DNA of 64,000 bases from Arion vulgaris (GCA_020796225.1 CM036753.1:88025703-88089702); one strand, 5' to 3'. Positions 21,513 through 33,980 are shown, numbered from the stretch's first letter. Translations and numbers: made by a program. The notes: generated by a model not told the origin, from the letters alone.

Positions 21513-21675
21513 GATTAGTTATTGGTTATTAAACTGACGTCATTGCACTCCGGGCAGACCCATAGGTGCTCAGTCTCCCCAACATATATCGAAGAGTATG
21601 CATACTGATGGTTCCTGTGGCTCGCTGATTAAACACACCTCTCACTCTACCTCTCAGGCATCCAGTTCGACTTTG
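21513..21675 (-). mobile_element. LINE-R 3' end (5'-truncated)
   Basis: Nearly identical to 5875-6045 and 26130-26290: 'gcactccgggcagacccata', 'aagagtatgcatactgatgg', 'ggctcgctgattaaacacac'. It preserves the terminal 'CPECNDV' codons and an 'ataaccaata' tail. Confidence 0.8.
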
Positions 21676-22771
21676 AATAAGATAAGAACGATAAGTATAA
21701 ATATGATGATCGTAATGACGAGGATAGGGAGAATAAAAACGATCATGATAATGAAAAAAGGAAATAAATAACGCCTTTAAAGAAAATCATATAGAAATGG
21801 ACTTTAAATATATTGAGCATGGTAATAGAATGAAACTGAAAAAAACAAATGTAGGTTGACGAGACAGGACGTAAAAAAATGAATGACAAATATTGAAAGT
21901 AAGACATCCTGGAGACAAGTAAACACAATGTATATTATTACATGTTTGTCTTGAAGAAAACAAATGTTTCAACATGTCTCAAGTGTGTGCACAAGACAGA
22001 TATGAGATTTGAGAACATCTAAACAAATAAGAAATGAGGACATTCATCGTTCCACATTTTCTAATGCGGCGAAGACCCCCCTGTTGTCTACAAAAGAGTC
22101 TGATATTGATGAGCCCACGCATTTCTTCTGAAAGTACCTCAACATTTTCCTTTAAAAAATATATTTTACACTAAATTAAACAAATTACTGCAATTGTTTT
22201 TGGTAAAAAATATGCAAAACTTAAAAAAATAGTTTAGGAGTTAATGAATAAAGGGAAAAGAAACAACGGATACTATTTTTGTAAAGTAGCTAGTAAAGAT
22301 AGTTTTGTGCAGGAACGATTCAAAATATCTCAAATGATTGTATAAAACGATTTTAAAAAAATAAATAAATGACAAATATATAATACGTTAATGTTTGTAT
22401 GTAACAGAGAAATTTAGTGCAAATATCTTTTTTTTTTGGTTCATTTGAAGTCACATTTAATATTTTTGTTGTTGCACGTAACATGCTTGTTAGTTTATGA
22501 GAGAGAATAAAATATGATAGCAAAAAATAATATTTATGTTCAACTCACCCTTTTTTTGAATTGATAAATAATGATCAGCGAAAATCAGAGATCAGAGCGA
22601 TTAATCAATGGGAAGCATATCTCTACTTGAACAAATCGTTACTGTCCCGTAGTAAAATGTGGGTATCTCTTCCAGCTGGGCGCGCACACACTCGCATCAT
22701 CTTCTGCCCTCGTTCTGGCTGTGATCATCCCTGAAGACATCAATACTGGTATTGTTGTTTACCTCAATGAA
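21676..22771. other. AT-rich stretch without recognised features
   Basis: No homology to the repeat families elsewhere in the window. Poly-T at about 22430 and several ATA-rich patches only. Confidence 0.4.
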
Positions 22772-23697
22772 CTTGTCTCTGTACACTGCTCATCTTATGT
22801 TCAACTTGTCTCTGTACACTGCCCATCTTATGTTCAACTTGTCTCTGTACACTGCTCATCTTATGTTCAACTTGTCTCTGTACACTGCTCATCTTATGTT
22901 CAACTTGTCTTTGTACACTGCTCATCTTATGTTCAACTTGTCTTTGTACACTGCCCATCTTATGTTCAACTTGTCTTTGTACACTGCTCATCTTATGTTC
23001 AACTTGTCTTTGTACACTGCTCATCTTATGTTCAACTTGTCTTTGTACACTGCTCATCTTATGTTCAACTTGTCTTTATACACTGCTCATCTTATGTTCA
23101 ACTTGTCTTTGTACACTGCTCATCTTATGTTCAACTTGTCTTTGTACACTGTCCATCTTATGTTCAATTGCCTAGTGAATGCTCATCTTAATCAACTTGT
23201 CTTTGAACTGTATCTTATGTTCAACGTCTTTTACATGCTACAATTTCAACTTGCCTTTGTCACTGTCCATCTTATTTCACTTGTCTTTGTACCTGCTCAT
23301 CTTATGTTCAACTTGTCTTTGTACACTGCTCATCTTATGTTCAACTTGTCTCTGTACACTGCTCATCTTATTTTCCCAACTTGTCTTTGTACCTGCTCAT
23401 TTTAAATTTCAACTTGTCTTTGTACACTGCTCATCTTATGTTCAACTTGTCTTTTCCTGCTCATCTTATGTTCAACTTGTCTTTTACACTGTCCTTTTAT
23501 GTTCAACTTGTCTTTTCCCTCTCATCTTATGTTAAACTTGTCTTTGTACACTGCTCTTTTTTGTTCAACTTGTCTTTGTACACTGTCCATCTTATGTTCA
23601 ACTTGTCTTTGTACACTGCTCATCTTATGTTCAACTTGTCTTTGTACACTGCTCATCTTATGTTCAACTTGTCTTTGTCACTGCCCATTTTATGTTC
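22772..23697. repeat. 33-bp minisatellite, about 28 copies
   Basis: The unit 'cttgtctttgtacactgctc' plus 'atcttatgttcaa' is regular from 22772 to about 23165, then partly deleted and irregular (23165-23530), then regular again to 23697. The period of 33 keeps several frames open (for example 22752-23405), giving an 11-residue repeat. I regard these frames as by-products. Confidence 0.95.
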
Positions 23698-23756
23698 AGT
23701 TCCATAGTGAAGACTCAGTCACAACAATATCGAGAAATATGTAGAGAATTTTAAAA

Positions 23757-24010
23757 GAAATTATTGTCATTATCGTCGCTGTCATCTTCTTCCTCATTAT
23801 ATCGGTAAACATTATCATTACCATCATCATCACTATCATCATCTTATCAATATCAGTATAGTCATCATACATTTCATAATCATCATCACTCACATCACCA
23901 CCACGACCACGATCGTTCTCATCGTTGCAAATATTATCCTCTTCTTTATAAACATCAACGCCATCATCATTACCATTACCACGATCCTCAGCATTATAAT
24001 CACTATCCAC
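23757..24010. repeat. ATC/GAT-rich low-complexity tract
   Basis: Imperfect trinucleotide repeats ('catcatcatcactatcatca'). The minus frame is Asp/Asn-rich and compositionally biased. It lies between the 33-bp and 27-bp arrays. Confidence 0.8.
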
Positions 24011-24063
24011 ATCCTTAGGATCATCATAATCAATTGTGTTAGTAATCTGTTATTAATAGTTTT

Positions 24064-25651
24064 GTTTAGTGGTATGTGTGGTCAAGTTTTGTATATTGGT
24101 ATGTGTGGGCATGTTTGTATATTGGTATGTGAGTCAAGTTTGTATGTTGGTATGTGGGCACGTTTTGTATAGGTATGTGTGGTCAAGTTTTGTATATTGG
24201 TATGTGTAGTCAAGTTTTATATACTCGTATGTAGTCTAGTTTTGTATATTGGTATGTGTGATCAAGTTTGTATATTGGTATGTGTAGTCTAGTTTTGTAT
24301 ATTGGTATGTGTGTCAAGTTTGTATATTGGTATGTGCAGTCAAGTTTTATATAGTGGTATGTGTAGTCAAGTTTTGTATATTGTATGTGTAGTCAAGTTT
24401 TGTATATTGTATGTGTAGTCAAGTTTTGTATATTGTATGTAGTCAAGTTTTGTATATTGGTATGGTGGTCAATTTTGTATATGGTATGTAGTCAGTTTTG
24501 TATAGTGAGCAGTTTGTATAGTGATATGTATCAAGTTTTGTATGTATGTTATTTGATATTGGTATGTTGGCACGTTTTATATAGTGGTATGTGTAAGTTG
24601 TATGTTTATGTTTTGTATATTGGTATGTGTAGTCAAGTTTTGTATATTGGTATGTGTAGTCTTTTATATTGTATGTAGTTTTGTATATTGGTATGTAGTC
24701 AAGTTTGTATATATGTGTATACTAAGTTTTGTATAGTGTGTATGTGCAGTCAAGTTTTGTATAGGTATGTGTAGTCAAGTTTTGTATAGTGGGTATATGT
24801 AGTCAAGTTTGTATATTGGTATGTGTGGTCAGGTTTGTATATTGGTCTGTGTGGGCACGTTTTGTATAGTGGTATGTGTGGTCAAGTTTTGTATATTGTA
24901 TGTGTGGGTTTTTCGAGTTTTGTATATTAGGTATGTGAGTCAAGTTTTGTATATGTTGTGTATGTGTAGTCAAGTTTTATATACTTGTGTGTGTCTAGTT
25001 TGTATATTGGTATGTGTAGTTGTGTTTGTATAGTGGTATGTGTGTAGTCAAGTTTTGTATATTGATATTGTGTCAAGTTTATATACTCGTATGTAGTCAA
25101 GTTTTGTAGGTATGATATATAGTAGTCAAGTTTGTATATGGTATATGTAGTCAAATTTGTATATTGGTATGTGTATGTCAAGTTTTGAAAAGTTAGTATA
25201 TGTAGTCAAGTTTTGTATATGTGGTATATGTAGTCTAGTTTTGATATATTGGTATGTGTGGGCACGTTTTGTATATTGGTATAGTGTGTCAAGTTTTGTA
25301 TATTAGTATGTGCAGTCAAGTTTTGTATATCGATATGTGTGGTCAAGTTTTGTATATTGGTATGTGTGGTCAAGTTTTATATATTGGTATGTGTAAGTCA
25401 AGTTTTTTGTATATTGGTATGTGTGTGTCAAGTTTTGTATATTGTAGTATGTTGTTGGAGCAAGTTTTATATATTTAGTATGATATTAGTAGGTTTTGTA
25501 TTATTGGTATATGTGTTCAAGATTTATGAATATTAGTATGTGTAGTCAAGTTTTGTATATTGGTATCATTGTGTTCAAGTTATGAATATTAGTATGTGTG
25601 AGTCAAGTTTTGTATATTGGTATAGTAGGCAAGTTTTTGTATGTAGTGTGT
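24064..25651. repeat. 27-bp minisatellite, about 59 degenerate copies
   Basis: The unit is close to 'tcaagttttgtatattggta' plus 'tgtgtgg'. Copies vary by many small indels, so the frame is repeatedly lost. This is the most degenerate array in the window, hence probably old or fast-decaying. Confidence 0.93.
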
Positions 25652-25672
25652 ATTTTTTTTTTTAGTAGGTTC

Positions 25673-25917
25673 GCTTGCGTATTGCCTGTGGCTCTTATGG
25701 AAAGCAAAGAATAGTAACACTGCGACCTACAAGGAATGGTGTAAGAGACGACTGTGGTAGGGGCCTAGGGAAGCTATCCTAGTAAATAAAAAGCACCGCA
25801 TAAATCGGATGTGCGTACAGGCGGATAACTGTCACAGCGTACAATCGCTACTATTCTCGAATCATATACAAATCATAAAGAGTGCTTAACAAGTGGTCAA
25901 TATAAAGCGTTCAAGAA
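25673..25917 (+). mobile_element. SINE-A copy
   Basis: Contains 'caaagaatagtaacactgcg', 'gtgtaagagacgactgtgg', 'cctagtaaataaaaagcacc', 'acaagtggtcaatat'. It directly follows the 27-bp array. Confidence 0.75.
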
Positions 25918-27811
25918 AGTAAGTAGGTTAAGTATTATTATAAAGAAAGACATTGATGACAATTTAGAAACAAGAGAACATGCTTCCGGAGGAGACAGTG
26001 GAATATACAAAAACATGCTGGATAGTAATATCATGGCATGTAATGATAAAAATAGAACAGAAACACGATTAGAGAAAACGTCATGGAGAAACATTCTCGT
26101 CCAAGTCAGTCGTTGAAGAAGTTAAAGGAGATTGGTTATTGGTTATTGGTTACTAAACTGACGTCATTGCACTCCGGGCAGACCCATAGGTGCTCAGTCT
26201 CCCCAACAGATATCGAAGAGTATGCATACTGATGGTTCCTGTGGCTCGCTGATTAAACACACCTCTCACTCTGCCTCTCAGGCATCCAGTTCAACTTGAA
26301 CAACGGGTAACTCCAAACTGCTTAAATCGCTTGATCGATTCAACATCGATATTAGTGTCCTCATCCAACAGAGAGTCCCCCTTATCCATCTTCAACTCCC
26401 CAACAATCGATGCTGTTGATGTAAGCCTGTCCGCTCTCTCATTACTGTAAACACCCGCATGACCAGGACAGTATATCCACGTAAGCCGCTGGAGGTTAGA
26501 AACTTCTATAGACGACATCCACTCATACCGAAACCTGCCCTTCTGGATCTTGTGAAGCATCGACTGAGAGTCAGATAACTGCCCCAGTAAATAAAGTCCC
26601 AGAAATCCAATGGAGGGCAGCAGTAACGGCCTCAACCTACATCCTCATACTAGAAGTAGTTGTCCTGTATGCCCCACTTCGCTCTGCAACAACCCTACCA
26701 TGCGCATTAGCCAAGAAACCCCAGCCGGATTTCTCACCACGTTGAACCGACCCATCGGTATATACAACAACATCATCATCCCTTGCATTATCTTCTATCA
26801 GCTGCTTAACTGCGAGATCAGCCTTCATGTTGCCCCAATCTCTACATTCTCTTCCAAGAGTAATGATAACGTTGAGATAGTTCATCATGCTACCATCTGT
26901 TGGGATCCATTCTTCCCTTTTGGTAGAGTCGCAACCGTAGTCACCTGGCCAATTGTTCTCTCAGCCTGGGCCATCCACGACATGCCACGCTTGATTCTCG
27001 TGCCCTTAACATCATTAGTGTTCTTGTGAAGTGGATGTCTCTTATCCGAAGTAACCCGCATATATGCCTTGGTTTGGGCGATTGCATGACGGGAGCGTAG
27101 TGACAGAAGGCCAAGCATATATCTCATCTTCACAATGGGGTATCTCTAGTGCAGCCCAGAACTATACGCATACCTTCATTCTGAACCCGTTCGAGTCGTT
27201 CACATTGTGATCTTGATATCGTAAGAATTCCGAGTCCGTAATCTACCACTGACAGTACCAGTCGATCGAACAAAAGGGCAAGTAGTCTCTGCTCAAGGTG
27301 TGCGGCCACCATAACTTTGAGAGCCGCAAGACCACGCTTGCACCGTTGTATCGTCTGTTCAATATGGTGTTTGAAAGATAGACTACGATCAAAGGTTATT
27401 CCAAGATAGCGCAGCCTGTCTCTGCGCTCGATGGTATGTTCATCAAAGATTACACAGGGTAGGTCAGCCGTGACGATGTGATTATTCAACGAGCACCACA
27501 ACATACACGCTTTTTCAGAATTTACCTGAGAGCGAGACTCTCTACACCAACCCGAGATGGTATGCAATGTTTTCTGAATGTCGTCAACCATCTCTCGTCT
27601 ATCTGACCCAGACCTATATATTAAGATATCATATGCAAATGTCAATGTCCGACCCAATCCGGTTGGCTGAATTTTAGCTACATTTGCTGTGTAAATATTA
27701 AACAACACGGGTGATAGAGGAGAACCCTGGGGTAATCCCGGGCATATACGTGCAGGATCCGATGTCCATGTTCCTAAACGGAGTGAAACGGTTCTCTCCA
27801 TTAACTCTTTC

Positions 27812-27880
27812 CACGCTTTAAGCCGCACACTGCGCCATGGCGGAAGTCCGTTGCACGCTTTAAGCCGCACACTGCGCCAT
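27812..27880 (-). repeat. 42-bp in-frame duplication within LINE-R
   Basis: 'cacgctttaagccgcacact' plus 'gcgccat' occurs at 27812 and 27854, an offset of 42 bp. It duplicates 14 codons between RT motifs A and B. Confidence 0.9.
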
Positions 27881-28065
27881 AGAGTTGCTTCCCTTATAAG
27901 AAGTCTTTCTAGTTTTACTTCTTCTGTTTTACTTATAGTACTTTTTAACCTTGTTATTCTGTTAGGTTGTCCAGTTTACTTCAATTTAGTATATAATAAT
28001 ATATATATGTTTATTTATTGATAAGTAGTTGGGATCGTAATTTTTTTTTTTTTTTTTACTTCCTT
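27881..28065. other. AT-rich insert interrupting LINE-R, ending in poly-T
   Basis: The RT frame is lost between 28069 and 27881. The intervening 180 bp is AT-rich and carries a 19-20 nt T run at about 28039-28058. It could be a small poly-A retroposon in reverse or replacement sequence. No identity assigned. Confidence 0.4.
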
Positions 28066-28695
28066 GAATTAACTGCTTAAAAATTGAGGAAATAAATGGG
28101 CGTGGAAAGAAGCAGCTATCCAGTTTACCAGCCAAGGATTAACTTTACATTTAATCAAAGAGCGCACCATTATTGAAAAATTCACCTTGTTATAAGCATC
28201 CTCCAAGTCGATGGCCACAGCAACAGTCTCTTGCTTGGATTGGAAGCCTTCATAAACATCATATGCAAACGTGCCAGCATTGTCCCATGTCCCTTTCATT
28301 GGCCGGTAGCTACCCAAAGTGTCAGGAAGAATGTGGTCATTCTCCAAGTGACACATTACCTTTCTGCCACTATCTTCTCAGGTAATTTGCCATATACATT
28401 TTGCAATGTGAGTATGCGGTAGCTGCTGAGCAGTTTAGGATCCTTCCCATGTTTGTGGAGCGGTCGTAAATAACTATGAAGCCAATCCTCGGTACCACAG
28501 CATTCTGTACACTTTTATTAAAATCCATCACAACTGCATTAATAACAGTCTCGTCCAGCTGTTTGATGTGATGATATTGGACACCATCAGGCCCTGGAGC
28601 GGTGCTGTGGCTTGCCTTGAGTGCATTAACAACATCCTCCTTTGTTATTAAGTCAATGTAAGGTTCTCCAGAGCTAGTAATATCACGAAGAGTTA

Positions 28696-30079
28696 TAGGA
28701 GATCAAGAAATCAATGAAATATTCTTACAATGTTGTAAAGTGTATAGTTTCATATATCAATCAACGTGAATATCTGACCTCGAGTACTAGTTACAGACCC
28801 TACACGTAAGATCGACTGACAAACCAATAAACGTCAATTTGAATCAACTTATCTCAATCCGCAAGCTGCCCCTCGTTTGATCTATATATAGACGTTACTG
28901 GCTCTAAGAAAGGGTTTGTATTTCAAGTTGTTAGCAGAACAATCAATGTAAGAAAGAGATCGATAGAGAATAAAATATGAAGTTATATTACATGGAGATC
29001 AGTGAGAGTGACAGGATTTTGACGGCAGTTACATGTACGTGAACTGTAAACTTGCATTTACTACAAGCACACACACACAGTAACAAATCTAACGATTGCA
29101 ACATTTATTGTTGTTGTTTGTCATTAATCGATGAAGGAGGTTACGTGTTAGGTTGATTATGGTCTGTGAATGAACCGTTATTTGAAAAGGCTGGCTAGTG
29201 TTGGCATCAGTATCTGATTTGTTCGTTAGTGAGCGGTTACATGTATAATAGCCCCAGGATTTATTGCTGACGTACAATCCAGTTGAAAGCTAGGACTTTG
29301 CTGTATGAATAGAACAAATGATCCAATATATGCAATACAAATTCATACTTATATTAGATGACAAAAATGAATGAAAATGTGCACACATGTACATATTTAG
29401 CATACAAAGATTTGGTTATTTCTATTCATGGTCAAAGTTTCGTTCTTTTGTTGAAATAAAACTCACCGAAGCTTTAATCATTGAGCGATTGTGTGGAGTG
29501 TGGCTAGATGGAATTTACTGTAAGCGTCCACTATTCTTAGGTTGAACTCAATGACGTCTTTTGTCTACAAGCGAGACACTTTCTGAATCGTTATGCACAA
29601 CAGAGCATAGCAAGCATAATTTAAGTCTGAACAGTTTTGTTGCCAACATTTTGGAAGTTTGAAAGCAAATGTTTCACTTCAAGACATTCAATAGTTTAAA
29701 GTCAATTAAGGCGAATTTGCACCATTTTATTGTGTGATAAATAAATAGCTACAAACGAAGCAAACTTTTTCTACTGTTTACAAGTTTCGATTTTAACAGC
29801 TATGATTTTGTTTGTTCTTGGACGTAGCAACAATGAGAAACTTGTTATCTGTAAACAACGTAAAATTTATCATGTGCGCATAATCTAAGTTCCGCAGTAA
29901 TCGCCATCATCGCAGTCTTGTCGCGTTGCTCTTTCTGTTAGTTTAGTCGCTCCTATCATTTTTTAAAGCATTTCAGTTTCATTTAGTTCGTGATAATATA
30001 TCGTAGCGATGACTACGACATGTTTTTATATCTTATAATTTTCATTGGGTACAATCGACTTGAGGCCAGCTTAGCTTAC
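28696..30079. other. No recognised gene
   Basis: Unremarkable AT-rich DNA; a short CA run at about 29070. No repeat family of this window recurs here. Confidence 0.4.
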
Positions 30080-30187
30080 TACTAACTATTCGACATCAGC
30101 ATAGCTCTCAGTCACTACTAACTATTCGACATCAGCATAGCTCTCAGTCAGTACTAACTATTCGACAGCAGCATAGCTCTCGAGTCA
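30080..30187. repeat. 36-bp tandem repeat, 3 copies
   Basis: Units at 30080, 30116 and 30152 ('tactaactattcgacatcag' plus 'catagctctcagtcac') with one or two substitutions each. Confidence 0.9.
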
Positions 30188-30481
30188 GAGCATCTCGGTC
30201 TTCTATCTCATCACTACGTTTGACTAAACTAGTTTCATCAACTTTCTGCAAAGTTTATTAAACAACCAGTGTTCAACCTTTGACTGAAATCTCGCAAATA
30301 ATTTTCTGACTATATATTTGAGTCCTCTTCTTCCAATTTATATTTTCTTTTATTTCGATGTTTGCTAGTAGACGATCATAGTTGCTGGCCACAGTTTTTT
30401 TTCTTGAGTTCTGCTATTTATTTTCTTGACGCTATAAATGAATAGATACTAGTAACTCAGTCCTACGTAATCATATACCAT

Positions 30482-30640
30482 GTTTGGCTGAAATCGGATG
30501 CATGTGTCCTAAACGTGTGAGTCTAAGCGTTTAGGGTCTACCAAACCAAGTGCAACGTATACACGTTCTTGGCAAAGATCAAACATATCACAAAGAGTGA
30601 TTAAGATTGGTCGTAAAGAACGAACGCAAAGAAGAAGAAG
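30482..30640 (+). mobile_element. SINE-B, 5'-truncated
   Basis: Starts at 'gtttggctgaaatcggatgc' and runs through 'gcaacgtatacacgttcttg' to 'cgaacgcaaagaagaagaag'. The tail is intact. Confidence 0.8.
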
Positions 30641-30774
30641 ATATAACATGTATAGACTAAAGAGCTTTCTAACATTTTAAGTTTTACATGAATCTACTGT
30701 CCTGGGCATGCGAGTGTACATGCTTGCATCAACAGCTTCGATCGTCAGATCAGAGAGTTGAAGATGTGTAATAG

Positions 30775-30964
30775 GATACTCTTCGTTTCTAGGCGACCGG
30801 ATGGTTAATGAAGACATTACAATTGGTGTTGAATCTATCCAGCGATTTATGAGTTTGGAATGACACGGTATGCAAATAGAAAACTATACGCCTGACGGAC
30901 AAAGTGAGAAGTGTGTTTAACCAGCGAGAAACTTAAACCATCAGTATGCATACCTTTAGACATT
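30775..30964 (+). mobile_element. LINE-R 3' end, left of the LINE-Q insertion
   Basis: Aligns with 36225-36360 and the complement of 26345-26230: 'ggtgttgaatctatccagcg', 'gtgtgtttaaccagcgag', 'catcagtatgcatacc'. Interrupted at 'ttagacatt' (30956-30964), which is repeated at 32034-32042. Confidence 0.75.
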
Positions 30965-32033
30965 CTTTCTTTCTTTCTTTTGTCGTCACACTGCTACCGG
31001 GTTGTTGCCCAGTGTAGTGGTTTTCTGTTTTGGTCTTGCGCTGTTCTGGTGGCTTGTGTGATTGTTATCTTTATTTTCCCCACAGTATTCTGCTACGCCA
31101 TCTAACCATCTTTTCCGTGGTCTTCCTCTTGCCTTCTTTCCCGATGTTCTGTTGTAGAAGACTCTGTATACTGTGGAGTTTGGATGCATTCTTATTAAGT
31201 GGCCAAACCACTTCATTCTTTGTTTATCTATGTAATTCAAGCACGGTTTTGTGCCAACTTTCTTTCTTATGCTGATGTTGGTGATTCTGTCTTTTCTTGT
31301 GTTGTTGGTAACTTTTCGCAGGAAACGCATTTCACATGTAGTTAGTTTTTGTGACTGCGCTTTGCCAATGTCCATGTTTGGCTCTGGTAACACAAAGTAG
31401 GTATAAAAATGCTGTTGATCATCTGTTGCTTAGCTGACTGAAATTTTTGGGTGCCTTAACAATGGGGCTAGCTGGTAGGTTACAGCATTTGCTTTTGTAC
31501 TCTAGCCTCTATCTCTCTATCTAGTTTTCCGTCTTCTGTGAATATGCTTCCTTAGTATTTGAATTCTTTCACTTGGTTTATTTTAGTGCTATTGACATGG
31601 ATGTCTAGATTATTATGTTTTCTTCCCATATTCATTATTTCTGTTTTAGTGTTGTTGATTTTCATGTCATGTTTTACACAATTTTTGTTCAAGGTGTCAA
31701 TATGATGTTGTAGATCTTGTTCATTTTGATGTATCAGGCACTGATCATCTGCAAACAACAGTTCATTTATTTCATCATTATCTGAATTTGACTCTTGAGT
31801 TATTTTATCGATATATGCAATAAAGAGTAGTGGTGAGAGGACACGACCTTGTCTAACACCTGATGTAATGGAGAACCAGTCGGTCATTCCTTCTGTTGTT
31901 CTTACTGTACTCTGGCTATCTTGATATAAGGTCATGATATTACCTAATAGTTGTCCCTGGACGCCATATTCTTTAAGGATCTTCCATAGTTTGCACCTGT
32001 TTACTCTATCAAATGCCTTTTCTTGGTCTGTTA
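30965..32033 (-). pseudogene. LINE-Q: 5'-truncated reverse transcriptase with (GAAA)n tail
   Basis: From the 5' break on the minus strand: 'LITDQEKAFDRVNRCKLWKI' (motif A), 'VRQGRVLSPLLFIAYIDKI' (motif B), 'NELLFADDQCLIHQNEQ' (motif C, FADD intact), 'GSIFTEDGKLDREIEARVQK', then 'CEMRFLRKVTNNTRKDRITN', 'IDKQRMKWFGHLIRM', 'GRPRKRWLDGVAE'. It ends with 'gtgacgacaaaag' and (AAAG)n. An exact 9-bp duplication, 'ttagacatt', flanks it. There are few lesions (stops near 31400-31550), so it is among the younger LINEs here. RTE-like by these motifs; copies at 36540, 40019, 58199. Confidence 0.8.
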
Positions 32034-32042
32034 TTAGACATT

Positions 32043-32120
32043 AGATGGGGTAAACTGCGCCTCTATTGGTCTGCCCGAGGGGTTGACGTCTGCTCTGCAA
32101 ACAATAACCAACAACTAATA
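32043..32120 (+). mobile_element. LINE-R 3' end, right of the LINE-Q insertion
   Basis: Resumes the C-terminal zinc-knuckle sequence: 'ctattggtctgcccgagggg' matches 'ctatgggtctgcccggagtg' of other copies. It ends in 'caataaccaacaac'. Confidence 0.7.
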
Positions 32121-32134
32121 GCTATGTCCGTCTA

Positions 32135-32525
32135 ATACAAATAAGATTCAGACTTTTGTCAACGGATGTCTTCGGCGGATTTTCAGACTGAGATGGTATG
32201 ACATAGTTGCAGAAACAGACCTGTGGATAAGAACAGGACAGGGACTCAAGATAACAAGTTAAAAGGAGAAATATGGCGATGGGTTGGAGTACCTATCAAA
32301 GACACAGACGTGTGTCACTAGACATGCATTTGAGTGGAACCCGCAAAGAAAAAAGATAAAGATGACGCCATAAACAGACATAATGTCAAAGTCTTCTTGA
32401 GGAGCTAACGAATGCTCGACAATCCTGGGAGACCATAAAGAAAACAGCCAGAGACCGAGTAAAGCGGCAAAACAACCGTTGAGGCCCTATGCTCCACGAG
32501 AAGCGGAGAGGAATAAATCAAGTAA
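32135..32525 (+). mobile_element. LINE-S-like 3' end
   Basis: Broken plus-strand frames read 'GEIWRWVGVPI', 'EWNPQRKKR' by frameshift, and a final 'TTVEALCSTRSGEE'. This parallels the 'RRWRWIGHTLRK...WNPQG...' end of 2268-2800. Heavily mutated. Confidence 0.55.
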
Positions 32526-33607
32526 GCCAATAACTATGTAGACAAAAATAGAACAGTAACGAAACAAGTATAATTAATTTAATGGACAGTTTTACATTGC
32601 ACCAATAAAAAAAAAAGTGTCCTATACCTGATATAAACGTCTTTGAGCCTTGTCATAAAAAGAGTGATTCATGAACGTAGACAGTCGACAGATCTTGCTA
32701 ATCTTCTCTTAAATAGCACTCCATACGAAACCGAAACACAGTAAATTTACAATATTCTGAATATATATATAAATGTGTTGTATTTCTATTCTTTTTCTTT
32801 ACTTGACAAGAAACAGACGAAATCAATCAATGCCAACTACGCACGATGGCGCAGTGCCCATCAGTAACATACCTCCACCAGTGACATCGCTCTACAGCCA
32901 TGATGTGTAAGGCATCAAACAGCTATTTTATGAATTATTTTCTATCATCCAATTTCTACTGTCTTACAATAAGCTGTCTGTGTTCGGCCTCTCTGCAATC
33001 GTTACTCTCCAATGAATAACAGTTTGAATACTAAACTAAGAATGTCCTTTCCGAATGTTATTCTATTCTGCGGGGGAGACATTTTGTTTTCCAGAGTAAT
33101 ATAATGGTGCTGGTCAAATCTCAGACTCCAAAATCTAGTAGTTCACGGTGTTTGCTTTAGTCTGACCCTTAGCCGTACAGACCTGTCCAAATTAATAGAA
33201 CCTGTCAGTAGACTGCCAGTAGGACAACTCCTGCTGGTATATCCTGGTGTTGTTAGGTTACTCAAACTGCCAAACAACAACAAAAAATCAATAAAGTCAA
33301 AATAAAAGTGATAAAATTATATATTATTTATGTCTGGACATTTGGTCTTATCACAAAGTGAAACATTTGTGTGTGTGTATGTGTGTAAGATTCAATTATT
33401 TGTGTCTTTCTCTGTAAGTGCCTGTTTTCTATAGCGAATTTATACATATTCAATTTTCCAGCAATCTCTCTCCTTCTCTCTATTTGTCTCACTATCCTCT
33501 CTTTTACGTCCCTTCTGTTCTTTTCTATTTAATACACATTAAACTACAACCCTAACCAGCTGCAAGAATACCAAGGCAAATGTGGTGTAGCTAGACAAGA
33601 GTTAGTT
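32526..33607. other. No recognised gene
   Basis: AT-rich with a GT run at about 33370 and CT-rich patches at about 33470-33510. No feature supported. Confidence 0.4.
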
Positions 33608-33852
33608 AATTGCATATCCTTTACAGGACTTTGCGAATCAACCCCAGCTTTTTAATGCTGTTTGTGATTTTTCTAGGCATTATTACGTTCAGTAGTTTGC
33701 CATTTCTTTCTGAACGGATGGTGCAATCGTCCTTTTGTTAAAAATCCACGTGAAACAATTTGCAACCAAACTATCCGCAGCGTGAATCGAACTCAAAACG
33801 TCGAGGTTAATAGACCGAGTCACTAACCCCTAGGCCACAGAAGCCACTCCAC
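33608..33852 (-). mobile_element. SINE-E subfamily copy
   Basis: Complement of the copy at 49921: 'atatcctttacaggactttg', 'ccagctttttaatgctgt', 'acgttcagtagtttgcc', and tRNA-like 'gactcggtctattaacctcg'. This pair differs from the other SINE-Es in its 3' third, so there are two subfamilies. Confidence 0.75.
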
Positions 33853-33980
33853 AAGAGTACTATACTGAAAGCTACAGAAGAATAGTAAACCAACAAAGTA
33901 CAGGTGTCGTTGGTTCACACGCTGAGAGACATACTGATGGAGTAGATCGGAACACTTATGGAATAATTAGTTCCAAGTGC

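Larger units (their letters stand above)
26128..28695 (-). pseudogene. LINE-R: reverse transcriptase plus RNase H (I/Nimb-like)
   Basis: Longest LINE here, 5'-truncated. Minus-strand order from 28695: 'STAPGPDGVQYHHIKQL' and 'YRILTLQNVYGKLPEKIVAE' (RT fingers); 'AVAIDLEDAYNKVNF' (motif A, about 28190); 'GLPQGSPLSPVLFNIY' (motif B, about 27730); 'LTFAYDILIY' (motif C, usual FADD changed to FAYD, about 27640); 'LRYLGITFDRSLSFKHHI'. RNase H follows: 'VVVYTDGSVQRG' (about 26770) and 'WIYCPGHAGVYSNERADRL' (about 26460). Last come a terminal zinc-knuckle region and an aaccaata tail at 26130-26150. Several frameshifts, a 42-bp duplication and an insert make it inactive. Confidence 0.85.

Noticed and set aside
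22752..23405. 217-codon open frame in the 33-bp array
   Set aside because: Same reason: unit length divisible by three; overlapping frames on both strands are also open, and the frame fails where the array becomes irregular.
26610..27029. 139-codon plus-strand frame
   Set aside because: It is the complement of the LINE-R RNase H region on the minus strand.
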